Of a stretch of 64,000 nt of DNA, positions 35,923 to 44,663 are shown in pieces. The first letter of the stretch is position 1; every line of letters begins with the position of its first letter. The stretch is taken from contig CAWAHE010000008.1 in assembly GCA_963781775.1 (NCBI GenBank), forward strand, positions 88,301 through 152,300, read 5' to 3'. A model generated the notes under the pieces. It saw only the letters and a program-made list of their open reading frames with translations. It searched no databases and was not told the DNA's origin. The stretch comes from CAVSRC01 sp963781775 (GTDB lineage Bacteria > Pseudomonadota > Alphaproteobacteria > Rhizobiales > Kaistiaceae). A program made the translations under genes and the position numbers.

Positions 35923-36528
35923 ATGAAACTCGCACGCGCGACCATGCTGATCGTCGGACTGGGCGGCGCCGCCCTGGCCGCCGGTTTCGTCGCCTTCGCG
36001 GTTTCGGTCGCCGGCACGCAGCCACCGCCCGATCCGCGCGCCGAGGGCATCGTGGCCTTCACCGGCGGCAGCGCGCGCATCGACGGCGCGCTCAGGCTTC
36101 TCGCCGAGGGCCGCGCCTCGCGGCTGCTGATTTCGGGCGTCAATCCGTCGGTCAGCCTCGAGGCCCTCGCCGGCACGGTCGACAAGGACCTCGACATGGC
36201 GCTCGCCTGCTGCGTCGATCTCGGCCGCGACGCGCAGGACACCATCGGCAACGCCGCCGAAACGCGCGACTGGGCGAAGACGCAGGGCTTCAAATCGCTG
36301 ATCGTGGTCACCAGCGACTATCACATGCCGCGCTCGATGGCCGAATTGGCCCAGGCGATGCCGAGCGTGACGCTGATCCCCTACCCGGTCAACAATCCGG
36401 AACTGCACCTCGCCGACTGGTGGAGCAATCCGGCCACGCTCGGACTGCTTGTCCGCGAATACGGCAAATACCTGCTGGCCGCCGCACGCGTGAAGATCGC
36501 GGGCCCGGCGGCGACGGCCGGCGGCTGA
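35923..36528 (+). CDS. YdcF-like DUF218 protein
   Basis: 201 residues: an N-terminal signal anchor (MLIVGLGGAALAAGFVAFAV) and a DUF218 fold with GIVAFTGGSARIDGALRLL, LLISGVNPSV and VTSDYHMPRSMAELAQ. The family includes SanA/YdcF, membrane-tethered proteins of envelope homeostasis with uncertain activity. ATG 35923 has GGAG at a proper distance; longer frames upstream overlap ftsX and are not credible. Placed between ftsX and plsC, with 7 bases to plsC. Confidence 0.88.
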   Translation: MKLARATMLIVGLGGAALAAGFVAFAVSVAGTQPPPDPRAEGIVAFTGGSARIDGALRLLAEGRASRLLISGVNPSVSLEALAGTVDKDLDMALACCVDLGRDAQDTIGNAAETRDWAKTQGFKSLIVVTSDYHMPRSMAELAQAMPSVTLIPYPVNNPELHLADWWSNPATLGLLVREYGKYLLAAARVKIAGPAATAGG

Positions 36529-36535
36529 CGCCCCG

Positions 36536-37315
36536 ATGCTGTTCCTCCGCTCGCTCGTCTTCAACGTTGCCTTCTACGTGTGGACGACCGCGCTGACGCT
36601 GGCGACGCTGCCCTTCTATTTCTTCCTGCCGCAGCAGCGCGCCATGAACGTGGTGCGCCTGTGGGCGCGCGGCATGCTGTGGCTGCTGAGGGTAATCGCC
36701 CGCGTCACCTATGAGGTCCGTGGCGTCGAGCACATGCCGACCGGCGGGGCCCTCGTCGCCGCCAAACACCAGTCGGCATGGGAAACCCTGGCGCTGGTGC
36801 CGATCCTCGCCAACCCCGCCTACGTCATGAAGATCGAACTTACCCGCATTCCGATCTTCGGCGCCTATACGACCCATGCGGGCATGATCCATATCGACCG
36901 CTCGGCCGGAACGGCGGCGTTGCGCGCGCTCGCCGAACGCGCCCGCCAGGAACTCGCCAGGGACCGCCAGATCGTCATGTTTCCGGAGGGCACGCGCCGC
37001 CCGCCGGGCGCGCCGCCCGAATACCAGAGCGGAATTGCCCTGCTCTACCGGACGCTCGGCGTGCCGGTGGTGCCGATGGCGCTCAACTCCGGCCTCTTCT
37101 GGCCGCGCCGCAAGCTCATGCGCTACCCCGGCACGATCGTCGTGGAATTCCTGCCCGAGATCCCGTCCGGCCTCGATTCGCGGACCTTCCTCGCCCGCCT
37201 CGAATCGGCCATCGAGACCGCCTCCGATCGTCTTCTGGGTGAGGTCGCGAGCCGCCCGTCGCACCCACCGCTGCCACCGGAAGCGCTCGCGAAGCTGGCC
37301 GGAAACCCGGGATGA
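36536..37315 (+). CDS. plsC: 1-acyl-sn-glycerol-3-phosphate acyltransferase
   Basis: 259 residues, N-terminal membrane helix (about 5-30) then the PlsC domain. Motif I reads KHQSAWET, where the usual H-x4-D has Glu in place of Asp, a variant common in alphaproteobacteria. Motif III is MFPEGTRRPPGAPP and motif IV is VPVVPMALNSG. It makes phosphatidic acid from lysophosphatidate. Cotranscribed with ydcF and ftsEX by spacing. Confidence 0.92.
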   Translation: MLFLRSLVFNVAFYVWTTALTLATLPFYFFLPQQRAMNVVRLWARGMLWLLRVIARVTYEVRGVEHMPTGGALVAAKHQSAWETLALVPILANPAYVMKIELTRIPIFGAYTTHAGMIHIDRSAGTAALRALAERARQELARDRQIVMFPEGTRRPPGAPPEYQSGIALLYRTLGVPVVPMALNSGLFWPRRKLMRYPGTIVVEFLPEIPSGLDSRTFLARLESAIETASDRLLGEVASRPSHPPLPPEALAKLAGNPG

Positions 37316-37384
37316 GGACTCTTTTTCGTCGGAATTGGATGACAGTGATTGCACGTCGCCACACAATGTTCTATGTTTGTTCTC

Positions 37385-37762
37385 ATGGTCGCCGTAGCCC
37401 CGCCGCTCCTCTCCGATCACCCCCCGGAGCTCCCGCAAAAGGCGGGGCTCGGCGACCGGTTTCATTATTTCCGCGGGCGCGGAGGCCGGCGCTACCTGTT
37501 CAGCATCGTGCCGGCCGAAGCGCTCGCGGATTTCCGCTCCGTGGTCGTGATCCTTGCCGAATCGGCGGGCTCGGGCCGGCTGACCGCCCACACGGTCGCG
37601 GCGCTCGATGCCTGTGGACGGCCGCGCCTGGCCGATCGTCCGTGGCCGCCGGCAACGGAGCGCAAGACGATTTGCCTCGTGCACCTGCTGGCGGCGACCG
37701 ATACGGAGCGCCTGGCCGTGATCGCCGATCTGGCCGCGGTCCCCATGCAGCTCGCCGCCTGA
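37385..37762 (+). CDS. Conserved protein of unknown function
   Basis: About 125 residues starting MVAVAPPLLSDHPP; an ATG 12 bases earlier (37373) is equally possible. The middle reads FHYFRGRGGRRYLFSIVPAEALADF, then a Leu/Ala-rich helical end. I recognise this FHYxRGRxGRRYLFS pattern only as a conserved alphaproteobacterial hypothetical. No membrane segment or signal. It is convergent with the second ChaC gene (11-base gap). Confidence 0.62.
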   Translation: MVAVAPPLLSDHPPELPQKAGLGDRFHYFRGRGGRRYLFSIVPAEALADFRSVVVILAESAGSGRLTAHTVAALDACGRPRLADRPWPPATERKTICLVHLLAATDTERLAVIADLAAVPMQLAA

Positions 37763-37773
37763 GCCGACCGCTT

Positions 37774-38307
37774 TCAGCCGGCGTCTCTCGCCAGCTCCTT
37801 CGCCAGCCAGTCGAGGATCGGATCCCTGAGGCCAAGCGCCTTCAGGTGATCGTTGGTGTTGATGACATATTCGCGGTTGGCGCCGGCGTGCCCTTCGCCG
37901 GCCCGCACCATCGCCAGCAACCTCTCGCGCGGCAGCCGTCCGGCATATTGCACGTGGCCGCGGTCGGCGAGGTAGGTGAGCGCGGTCGCCGGCGGATGTT
38001 CGCCGCCGGGAAAGCGAATCGTGCGCCACACCTCGCGATAGACCGACGTGACCAGCTCGCGTTCGCGCAGATAGGCGACAACCTTGTCGCGGTCCGTGCC
38101 GGCGACGCGGAAGGCGACGCCGCGGCACGAACCGCCGCGGTCGAGCCCAAGCACCAGCCCGGGCCGTTCCTGCGTGCCGCGATGGACCCACGAGTAGACG
38201 CACAGCGATCTGTGCAGGCCGTCGAGCCGGGCGGGAATCGCTTCGACATGGGCGAAGCCCGGCCGCCACATCAGCGAGCCATACCCGAACACCCAGAAAT
38301 CGGACAT
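37774..38307 (-). CDS. ChaC-like gamma-glutamylcyclotransferase (second of two)
   Basis: 177 residues, a core-only ChaC: FWVFGYGSLMWRPGF at the N-terminus, then LCVYSWVHRGTQERPGLVLGLDRGGSCRGVAFRV and REYVINTNDHLKALGLRDPIL (shown as adjoining conserved pieces). It degrades glutathione to 5-oxoproline and Cys-Gly. It lacks the N-terminal extension of the paralogue at 11.3-12.0 kb. It is divergent from the DUF2125 gene. Confidence 0.92.
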   Translation of the reverse strand: MSDFWVFGYGSLMWRPGFAHVEAIPARLDGLHRSLCVYSWVHRGTQERPGLVLGLDRGGSCRGVAFRVAGTDRDKVVAYLRERELVTSVYREVWRTIRFPGGEHPPATALTYLADRGHVQYAGRLPRERLLAMVRAGEGHAGANREYVINTNDHLKALGLRDPILDWLAKELARDAG

Positions 38308-38385
38308 GAGGAAGACGCGCCCGCCGCAAGATTCGAGCGTGGGCGTATCAAGCCGGCGCGTCCCGCGCAAACACGGAAATTCTGA

Positions 38386-39426
38386 ATGGCAAAGGGCAAC
38401 GCGAGGCGGCGGCGTGGCTGGTCGGGCTGGCTGATCGGTCTGATCGTCCTCGTGCCGCTGCTGTGGGGCGGCTACTGGTACGCCGCCCATCAGATCGCCG
38501 GCGCGGCCATCGAACGTGCCACCACGCGCGAGGTCGCCGGCGGGCGCATCACCTGCTCCGACCAGCGGCTCGGCGGGTTCCCCCTGCGCGTCGATTTCGC
38601 GTGCTCCCGCGCCGCATACGGCGACGGTCCTGACGGCGCCGGCGGCGAGGTCTCGGCCGAACTCGGCGGCCTTCAGGCGACTGCGCCGCTCTACTGGCCG
38701 GGCTACCTCAAAGCGTCGCTTGCCAGCCCCTTCGTCATGAACGCGCCCGGCATCGCCATCACGGCGGCGTGGTCGGCCGCCAGCACCACCGCCACCGCCG
38801 GGCTCGGCGGCCTGAAGGGCGCCAGCGCCAATTTCAACGGCCTGGATTTCACCAGCACTGGCAATACCGCCGCCCTGCCGGTGAAGACGCTCACCGCCGA
38901 TTCCGCCGGTGCCGAAATCGCACCGGCCGGCGGCAACGCCTATCGCATCGCCGCGTCGGCGCGCGATCTCAAGGTTGTTCCGGCGGACGGGCGCGCGATT
39001 CCCGCGATCGATGGCGAGGCCCGTATAACTGCCCTCGACTTCGGCAGTTCGCTCGGCACGGACCCGAAGGCGACCATCCTGGCGTGGCTGCGCGCCGGCG
39101 GCACCGCGCATATCGACCACCTGAGTTTCGCCGCGAGCGGCGCCAGCGCCGAGGCCGATGGTCAGTTGACGCTGTCGCCCGACGGTCTTCTGAACGGCGC
39201 ACTGAACGTGCGCCTGCGCAATCCGAGCGGCTTCGCCGACTTCGCCGAGGCCATCAAGCCGGGCTCACGCGACAAAATGGGGCAGGTGCTGACCGTGGTG
39301 GCGGCACTGACGGTTCCGGTCGACACGCCGGACGGCCCCGCCCGCCAGACCACGCTCGTCTTCAGGAACAGCGTCGTCGCCATCGGCATCCTGCCGGTCG
39401 GCGTCATCCCGCCGCTGAAGTTCTGA
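38386..39426 (+). CDS. DUF2125 membrane-anchored protein
   Basis: 346 residues. A very basic start (MAKGNARRRRGWSGW) leads into one membrane helix (LIGLIVLVPLLWGGYWYA), then an all-beta periplasmic body with GGRITCSDQRLGGFPLRVDFAC (two pieces), the signature of DUF2125. It ends in a hydrophobic GILPVGVIPPLKF. Function unknown; the fold recalls AsmA-like lipid-handling proteins, which is inference. A palindromic repeat follows 35 bases after the stop. Confidence 0.85.
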   Translation: MAKGNARRRRGWSGWLIGLIVLVPLLWGGYWYAAHQIAGAAIERATTREVAGGRITCSDQRLGGFPLRVDFACSRAAYGDGPDGAGGEVSAELGGLQATAPLYWPGYLKASLASPFVMNAPGIAITAAWSAASTTATAGLGGLKGASANFNGLDFTSTGNTAALPVKTLTADSAGAEIAPAGGNAYRIAASARDLKVVPADGRAIPAIDGEARITALDFGSSLGTDPKATILAWLRAGGTAHIDHLSFAASGASAEADGQLTLSPDGLLNGALNVRLRNPSGFADFAEAIKPGSRDKMGQVLTVVAALTVPVDTPDGPARQTTLVFRNSVVAIGILPVGVIPPLKF

Positions 39427-39460
39427 GAGCGCGTCGAATCGACCGCTATCTATTGCCGCG

Positions 39461-39532
39461 CCTCCCCCCTTGGGGGAGGTCGGATTTCCCGGTTTGCATC
39501 AGCAAACCGGCATGGAAATCCGGGTTGGGGGG
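39461..39532. repeat. Rhizobial-type palindromic repeat, copy A
   Basis: Two adjoining hairpins between the DUF2125 gene and tyrC. The first is CCTCCCCC/GGGGGAGG (8 bp, 3-nt loop); the second is CCGGTTTGC/GCAAACCGG nested inside GGATTTCC/GGAAATCC. Related elements occur at 57249-57300 and four times in 60673-61079. It could also end transcription for the convergent genes. Confidence 0.8.
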
Positions 39533-39608
39533 CACCAACACGGGAAGGCACGCACGCCGATGGCGCGGGCCGCGTCCGCGAAATTCGCCCCGGCCGAAAG
39601 CAACCCGA

Positions 39609-40547
39609 CTATTCCGGGTTGTCGCCGCTCTTGCCGTGCGGCCGGCCGAAATCGGCGGTCGCCGTTTCCTGCCCGGCCTCTATGATGCCGCGGCGGATTT
39701 CGCGCGTGCGCGTGAACAGTTCGAACAGCTTGTCGCCTTCGCCGTAGCGGATCAGCCGCTGCAGCGCGGTCAGGTCCTCGGTGAAGCGGCCGAGCATTTC
39801 CAGCACGGCCTCGCGATTGTTGAGGAACACGTCGCGCCACATGGTCGGGTCGGAGGCGGCAATGCGCGTGAAATCGCGGAAGCCGCCGGCCGAGAACTTC
39901 ATCACCTCCGAACGCGTCACCGTCTCCAGATCGGCGGCGGTGCCAACGATGTTGTAGGCGATGAGATGCGGCACATGGCTGGTGATGGCGAGCACCAGGT
40001 CGTGATGCTCCGCCTGCATCGTCTCGACATTGGAGCCGAGCCCGCGCCAGAACGCGGTCATGCGCTCGACCGCAGCCCGATCGGTGCCGGACGGCGGTGT
40101 CAGGATGCACCAGCGATTGTCGAAGAGTTCGGCGAAACCTGCATCGGGCCCGGAATATTCCGTGCCGGCGACGGGATGCGCCGGCACGAACTCCACTCCC
40201 CTTGGCAGATGCGGCTGCACTTGCGCGATGACCGAGGCCTTGACCGAGCCGACATCGGAAACGATGGCGCCGGGCTTGAGCGCACCGGCAATCGCCTTGG
40301 CGACAGCGCCGTACGCGCCGACCGGGATGCACAGGATCACGCAATCCGCGTCGCGCACCGCATCGGCTGCATCGGCGTGGTAGCTGTCGCCGAGATTCAA
40401 TTCCTCGGCCCGTTCGAGCGTCGCCGTGCTGCGCGTCGATATGGCGATGTGGCCGACGAGCCCGCCGCGCCGCGCGGCCAGCGCGATCGATGCGCCGATG
40501 AGACCGATGCCGATCAGCGCCAGTCGCGGAAAGACGACGTCGCTCAT
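39609..40547 (-). CDS. tyrC: Prephenate/arogenate dehydrogenase
   Basis: 312 residues: NAD-binding ALIGIGLIGASIALAARR, then the helical dimer domain with PVAGTEYSGPDAGFAELF and SHVPHLIAYNIVGTA. It oxidatively decarboxylates prephenate or arogenate in tyrosine synthesis. Start overlaps the hisC stop as ATGA. The hisC-tyrC pair divergent from metXW is the rhizobial arrangement; HisC probably also transaminates aromatic precursors. Confidence 0.93.
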   Translation of the reverse strand: MSDVVFPRLALIGIGLIGASIALAARRGGLVGHIAISTRSTATLERAEELNLGDSYHADAADAVRDADCVILCIPVGAYGAVAKAIAGALKPGAIVSDVGSVKASVIAQVQPHLPRGVEFVPAHPVAGTEYSGPDAGFAELFDNRWCILTPPSGTDRAAVERMTAFWRGLGSNVETMQAEHHDLVLAITSHVPHLIAYNIVGTAADLETVTRSEVMKFSAGGFRDFTRIAASDPTMWRDVFLNNREAVLEMLGRFTEDLTALQRLIRYGEGDKLFELFTRTREIRRGIIEAGQETATADFGRPHGKSGDNPE

Positions 40548-41659
40548 CGCGCCGGCTTCTTCGCCGCGAGGAAGTCGGCGAGTCCCGCCACGGTGGCGGC
40601 GTTGGCGTCTTCCGAACCGATGGTCATGCGCAGCGCGTTCGGCAGGCCGTAAGCCTCCATCCGGCGCAGCACCACGCCGCGCTTGAGCAGGAAGGCGTCG
40701 GCGTCCGGGGCGCGTTTCCCCGCCTCATCCGGAAAGTGAATCAGCAGGAAGTTGCCGACGCTGGGCGTCACCTTGAGACCGAGCTCCTCCAGCGCCGCCG
40801 TCGCCTTCGGCAGCCACAATTCGTTGTGGGCGGCAGCCTTCGCCGTGTGCGCCGCATCGCCGATCGCCGCGACGCCGGCGGCGATCGCCGCCGACGACAA
40901 ATTGAACGGCCCCCGGATGCGGTTCAACGCATCGATCACCGCGGCCGGCCCGTAACCCCAGCCGAGCCGCAACCCGGCAAGGCCGTATATCTTCGAGAAG
41001 GTGCGCGTCATCATCACGTTCGGCGCGCTGCCGGCAAGCTCGATGCCACTCTCGTAGTCGTTGCGGCGCACGTATTCGGCATAGGCCGCGTCGAGCACCA
41101 GAAGTACGTGCGGCGGCAACCCGGCATGCAGGCGGCGCACCTCGCGGAACGGCAGGTAGGTGCCGGTCGGGTTGTTGGGGTTGGCGAGGAAGACCACGCG
41201 TGTCCGTTCGGTGACCCGTTCCAGGATCGCGTCGACGTCGGCGGTAAAATCCTTCTCCGGCGCCACAACCGGCGTGCCGCCCATCGAGCGGATGACAATC
41301 GGATAAACGAGGAAGCCGTGCTCAGTGTAGATCGCCTCGTCGCCGGGCCCGATATAAGCGTTGGCGATCAGGTGCAGAACCTCATCCGACCCGGCGCCGC
41401 AAATGATACGGTCGGGCTTGAGGCCAAACGCGGTGGCAATGGCGTCGCGCAGCGCCGTCGCGCCACCGTCCGGGTAACGCTCCAGCGCGTCGGCGGCCGA
41501 GCGGAAGGCGGCAATCGCGGCGGGGCTCGGGCCGAGCGGCGTCTCGTTGGACGAGAGCTTGTGCAGCGTCTTGCCCCCGGTCGCCGTCGATTTGCCGGGC
41601 ACATAAGGCGCGATATCGAGCACGCCCGGACGCGGGATCGGCGCTTTCGGCGCACTCAT
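40544..41659 (-). CDS. hisC: Histidinol-phosphate aminotransferase
   Basis: 371 residues of fold-type I PLP enzyme: KLSSNETPLGPSP, ANPNNPTGTYLP, DAAYAEYV, the PLP lysine in TRTFSKIYGLAGLRLGWGYG (20 residues) and an Arg in ALRMTIGSEDAN. It converts imidazole-acetol phosphate to histidinol phosphate and may serve tyrosine and phenylalanine transamination given its coupling to tyrC. ATG 41659 (MSAPKAPIPRPGVLDIAPYV) fits the family; an upstream extension to 41866 would cross the riboswitch side and is rejected. Confidence 0.93.
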   Translation of the reverse strand: MSAPKAPIPRPGVLDIAPYVPGKSTATGGKTLHKLSSNETPLGPSPAAIAAFRSAADALERYPDGGATALRDAIATAFGLKPDRIICGAGSDEVLHLIANAYIGPGDEAIYTEHGFLVYPIVIRSMGGTPVVAPEKDFTADVDAILERVTERTRVVFLANPNNPTGTYLPFREVRRLHAGLPPHVLLVLDAAYAEYVRRNDYESGIELAGSAPNVMMTRTFSKIYGLAGLRLGWGYGPAAVIDALNRIRGPFNLSSAAIAAGVAAIGDAAHTAKAAAHNELWLPKATAALEELGLKVTPSVGNFLLIHFPDEAGKRAPDADAFLLKRGVVLRRMEAYGLPNALRMTIGSEDANAATVAGLADFLAAKKPAR

Positions 41660-41869
41660 CGGACTTCTGGCTCCCTGACGGAAAATCGGCTGGCGCGGGC
41701 CGGCCAGCGCCGGCTGTTCGGGCGCCGACTCATAGGCAAGGAAGCCGCTGAAATCAAAGAAAACGTTGCCGCTTGCGGTGACACCGAACCGGGTAATCGA
41801 CCGCGGGCCGACCGGGCCCCCATGGAATTGGCGCCGTTGACGCAGGCAACCGTCAGGAGTAACCACGCT

Positions 41870-41930
41870 TTCACGTGGTAATTTGTGCCGGCCGGCTTGC
41901 GACCACGTGAAAAAGAAACGCTAAAAGGCC
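41870..41930 (+). promoter_or_regulatory. SAM-II (metA-type) riboswitch upstream of metX
   Basis: The leader contains CACGTGGTAATTTGTGCCGG, then the GCTTGC loop segment, the closing CCACGTGA, and the GCTAAAAG 3' element, in the order and spacing of the SAM-II pseudoknot aptamer. P1 is TCACGTGG (41871-41878) with CCACGTGA (41903-41910), 8 perfect pairs. SAM-II binds S-adenosylmethionine and shuts off metX/metA in alphaproteobacteria. It lies 65 bases before the metX start codon. Confidence 0.92.
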
Positions 41931-41953
41931 GGAGGGGAAACCCCGCCGGCCTT
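41925..41953 (+). terminator. Hairpin overlapping the 3' edge of the SAM-II aptamer
   Basis: AAGGCCGG and CCGGCCTT pair perfectly around an inner GGGG-AAA-CCCC, giving a stem of 12 pairs with one A/G mismatch. It begins inside the GCTAAAAG element of the riboswitch and is followed by TGCTTGTG, only weakly U-rich. It may be the expression platform (terminator) of the SAM-II switch; because the tail is not a clean U-run, control of another kind, for example translational, cannot be excluded. Confidence 0.6.
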
Positions 41954-41994
41954 GCTTGTGTAGAGCTTGGCAGAACGGCTGCTGGAGGTTCCCC

Positions 41995-43212
41995 ATGGCT
42001 TCCGAAATCGCGCGGACGACCGAGGTCCCCGATACCGGCGAGGCTCGCGCTACGGGCCAGATCGGCGACGCCCGCAACGAGGTCGACCATCCCTCGAGCC
42101 TTGTCGCCCGCTTCGGCCATGACCGGCCGCTGGCGCTCGATTCCGGCCGCAGCCTCGTCGACCTGCAGATCGCCTACCAGACCTACGGCAAGCTCAACGC
42201 CGCGCGTTCCAACGCCATCCTCGTCTGCCACGCGCTGACCGGCGACCAGCACGTCGCCAACACCAATCCGGTCACCGGCAAGCCCGGCTGGTGGAGCCTC
42301 ATGGTCGGCCCCGGCAAGCCGATCGATACCGATCGCTACTTCGTCATCTGCGCCAACGTCGTCGGCGGCTGCATGGGCACCACCGGCCCGGCCTCGATCA
42401 ACCCGGCGACCGATCGCGTTTACGGCCTCGATCTGCCGGTGATCACCGTGCGCGACATGGTGCGCGCCCAGGCCATGCTCATCGACGAACTCGGCATCGA
42501 CACGCTGTTCTCCGTCGCCGGCGGTTCGCTCGGCGGCATGCAGGTGCTGCAATGGGCGGCGAGCTATCCCGACCGCGTCTTCTCGGCGTTGCCGATCGCC
42601 ACCGGCGCCCGCCACTCGTCGCAGAACATCGCCTTCCACGAGGTCGGCCGCCAGGCAGTGATGGCCGATCCCGACTGGCGCGGCGGCCGCTATTACGAGA
42701 TCGGCGTCAGCCCACGCAAGGGTCTCGCCGTGGCGCGCATGGCCGCCCACGTCACCTACCTGTCGGAGGAGGCGCTGCATCGCAAGTTCGGCCGCAACCT
42801 TCAGGACCGCGACAAGCCGACCTTCGGCTTCGACGCCGATTTCCAGATCGAGTCCTACCTCCGCCATCAGGGCTCGACCTTCGTCGACCGCTTCGACGCC
42901 AATGCGTATCTCTACATGACGCGGGCGATGGATTATTTCGACCTCGCCGCCGAGCATGGCGGCCGGCTCGCCAATGCCTTCCTCGGCACCAGGACGCGCT
43001 TCTGCGTCGCCTCGTTCACGTCCGACTGGCTGTTCCCGACGGTCGAGAACAAGGCGGTGGTGCGGGCGCTGAACGCCGCTGGCGCCAGCGTGTCGTTCGT
43101 GGAGATCGAGACCGACCGCGGCCACGACGCCTTCCTGCTCGACGAGCCGGAACTCTTCTCGACGGTGCGCGGCTTCCTTTCCTCGGCGGCGGACGCAAGG
43201 GGGATCGCGTGA
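41995..43212 (+). CDS. metX: Homoserine O-acetyltransferase
   Basis: 405 residues with a 40-residue N-terminal tail. Alpha/beta-hydrolase motifs are VCHALTGDQHVA, nucleophile AGGSLGGMQVLQWA, Asp in FTSDWLFP and His in DRGHDAFLLDEPE. It acetylates (or succinylates) homoserine as the first committed step of methionine synthesis. ATG 41995 has GGAGG 8 bases upstream. It is controlled by the SAM-II riboswitch and shares one base with metW (TGATG). Confidence 0.96.
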   Translation: MASEIARTTEVPDTGEARATGQIGDARNEVDHPSSLVARFGHDRPLALDSGRSLVDLQIAYQTYGKLNAARSNAILVCHALTGDQHVANTNPVTGKPGWWSLMVGPGKPIDTDRYFVICANVVGGCMGTTGPASINPATDRVYGLDLPVITVRDMVRAQAMLIDELGIDTLFSVAGGSLGGMQVLQWAASYPDRVFSALPIATGARHSSQNIAFHEVGRQAVMADPDWRGGRYYEIGVSPRKGLAVARMAAHVTYLSEEALHRKFGRNLQDRDKPTFGFDADFQIESYLRHQGSTFVDRFDANAYLYMTRAMDYFDLAAEHGGRLANAFLGTRTRFCVASFTSDWLFPTVENKAVVRALNAAGASVSFVEIETDRGHDAFLLDEPELFSTVRGFLSSAADARGIA

Positions 43213-43850
43213 TGAACGCGATGGGCAGCGGCATCAGCAACGGCACCAGCCGCGTCGATCTGCTCGCCATTTCCGAGTTGGTGACGCCGGGCAGCCGCGT
43301 GCTCGACATCGGCTGCGGCGATGGCCAGTTGCTCAAGCTGCTCGAGGCCACCCGCAACGTTGACGGCCGCGGCATCGAGATCAGCCAGAAGGGCGTCAAC
43401 GAAAGCGTCGCCCGCGGCCTGTCGGTCGTGCAGGGCGACGCCGACACCGATCTCGTCGATTACCCCGACGACGGCTTCGACTTCGTCATCCTGTCGCAAA
43501 CGCTTCAGGCGACCCATCGCCCGCGCCACGTCCTTGAGCAGATGCTGCGCATCGGCGGCAAGGCGATCGTCTCGTTCCCGAACTTTGGCCATTGGCGGGT
43601 GCGCACCATCCTTGGCTTCACCGGCCGCATGCCGGTCACGCGCAGTCTGCCGGACACCTGGTACGACACGCCCAACATTCACTTCTGCACGATCCGCGAC
43701 TTCGTCGCCCTGTGCCGCGACGCCGATGCCGCGATCGAGCAGTCGATGGCGCTCAACCGCGCCGGCCAGCGCATCGGCTTCAACGCGCCGCTGTGGTTCT
43801 GGAACCTGTTCGGTCAGCAGGCGGTGTTCCTGCTCAGCCGCAAGGCCTGA
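43212..43850 (+). CDS. metW: Methionine biosynthesis protein MetW
   Basis: 212 residues: SAM-binding VLDIGCGDGQLLKLL, ILSQTLQATHRP, IVSFPNFGHWRVR and YDTPNIHFCTIRDF, the conserved MetW series. MetW is a methyltransferase-like partner that activates MetX in several proteobacteria. ATG 43212 overlaps the metX stop by one base. A terminator hairpin follows 8 bases after the stop. Confidence 0.95.
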   Translation: MNAMGSGISNGTSRVDLLAISELVTPGSRVLDIGCGDGQLLKLLEATRNVDGRGIEISQKGVNESVARGLSVVQGDADTDLVDYPDDGFDFVILSQTLQATHRPRHVLEQMLRIGGKAIVSFPNFGHWRVRTILGFTGRMPVTRSLPDTWYDTPNIHFCTIRDFVALCRDADAAIEQSMALNRAGQRIGFNAPLWFWNLFGQQAVFLLSRKA

Positions 43851-43857
43851 ACGAAAA

Positions 43858-43890
43858 ACGGCGCCCTTGAGGCGCCGTCGATTTCTTCGC
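43858..43890. terminator. Bidirectional terminator between metW and a convergent gene
   Basis: ACGGCGCC and GGCGCCGT form an 8-bp stem with a CTTGA loop. The + side is followed by CGATTTCTTC; the - side by TTTTTCGTTC, so the hairpin can stop transcripts from metXW and from the secreted-protein gene at 43905-44453. Confidence 0.82.
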
Positions 43891-43904
43891 CGGTTCGATC
43901 CCGG

Positions 43905-44453
43905 TCAGGATTTGCGCAGCGTGATCGCCACCTTCTGGACCTGCGTCGACGTGTCGGAGCTCGGCGTGATCGTCACCTGCTGGCTGTTGCCGCGGGTCAC
44001 CAGATCGAGGTCGGCCGCGAAGCCCGTGCCCTTCAGATTGGCCTGCACGTGGTCGCCGCTCACCTTGCCGCTCACCTCGCCCCTGACATTGTTGACCAGT
44101 TCGGTCCAGTAACCGGAAAGCGAACCGGCCGCCTTGTGGTCGACATAGGCGTTGACCTTGAACTCGTAGCTCGGGCTCTTGCAGCGTAGCGCCTGCTGGA
44201 AATTGTTATCGTCATCCTTGGTGACGTATTGGGCGGTGCAGCGGATGCGCTCCTTGGTCCCGTTGGCAAGGCTGACCGTGCCTACGCCCGACCAGGCGCC
44301 GCTCATGCCGGTGAACGGTCCACCGGCGAAAGCCGCATCCTCGCCCGCGGCCCCGATCAGGCCGGCGACCGACAGGACGACCGCTGCGCCGGTGCGCCGC
44401 AAGCCCCTGCCCATGGCCAAACTACGTATCGCTGAGGAATCTTCAAACATCAT
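43905..44453 (-). CDS. Secreted protein of unknown function
   Basis: 182 residues. After a short leader the segment LRRTGAAVVLSVAGLIGAAG followed by DAAFAG looks like a Sec signal peptide. The mature part (about 130 residues) begins GPFTGMSGAWSGVGTVSLANG and has two cysteines (RIRCTAQY, LRCKSPS) that could pair. This is a conserved Hyphomicrobiales hypothetical with a predicted beta-rich fold. Start is either of two adjacent ATGs (44450/44453), or the ATG at 44414, which lacks a ribosome site. Confidence 0.75.
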   Translation of the reverse strand: MMFEDSSAIRSLAMGRGLRRTGAAVVLSVAGLIGAAGEDAAFAGGPFTGMSGAWSGVGTVSLANGTKERIRCTAQYVTKDDDNNFQQALRCKSPSYEFKVNAYVDHKAAGSLSGYWTELVNNVRGEVSGKVSGDHVQANLKGTGFAADLDLVTRGNSQQVTITPSSDTSTQVQKVAITLRKS

Positions 44454-44663
44454 GCCATCCTATGAGATCCGGCCGAAAACTACCGATTCACGCGGGGCGC
44501 CGGCAAAACCATCTGCCGATTGTTGCATAGCACCCAGACCGCAGTATTTCAGCCGCCAAATACCGGAAATCCACGACTGTGACCTGCAAGACGCAACGCT
44601 GCAAAACGACCGGAAATATGGCCGAAATGGCTGAGATACGCCGCTCCGCCGCCGCCACAGGTG

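Noticed and set aside
41656..43125. Minus-strand open frame of 489 codons opposite metX and the riboswitch
   Set aside because: Antisense to metX and the SAM-II aptamer, His/Asp/Gly-rich composition typical of shadow frames, no recognisable fold.
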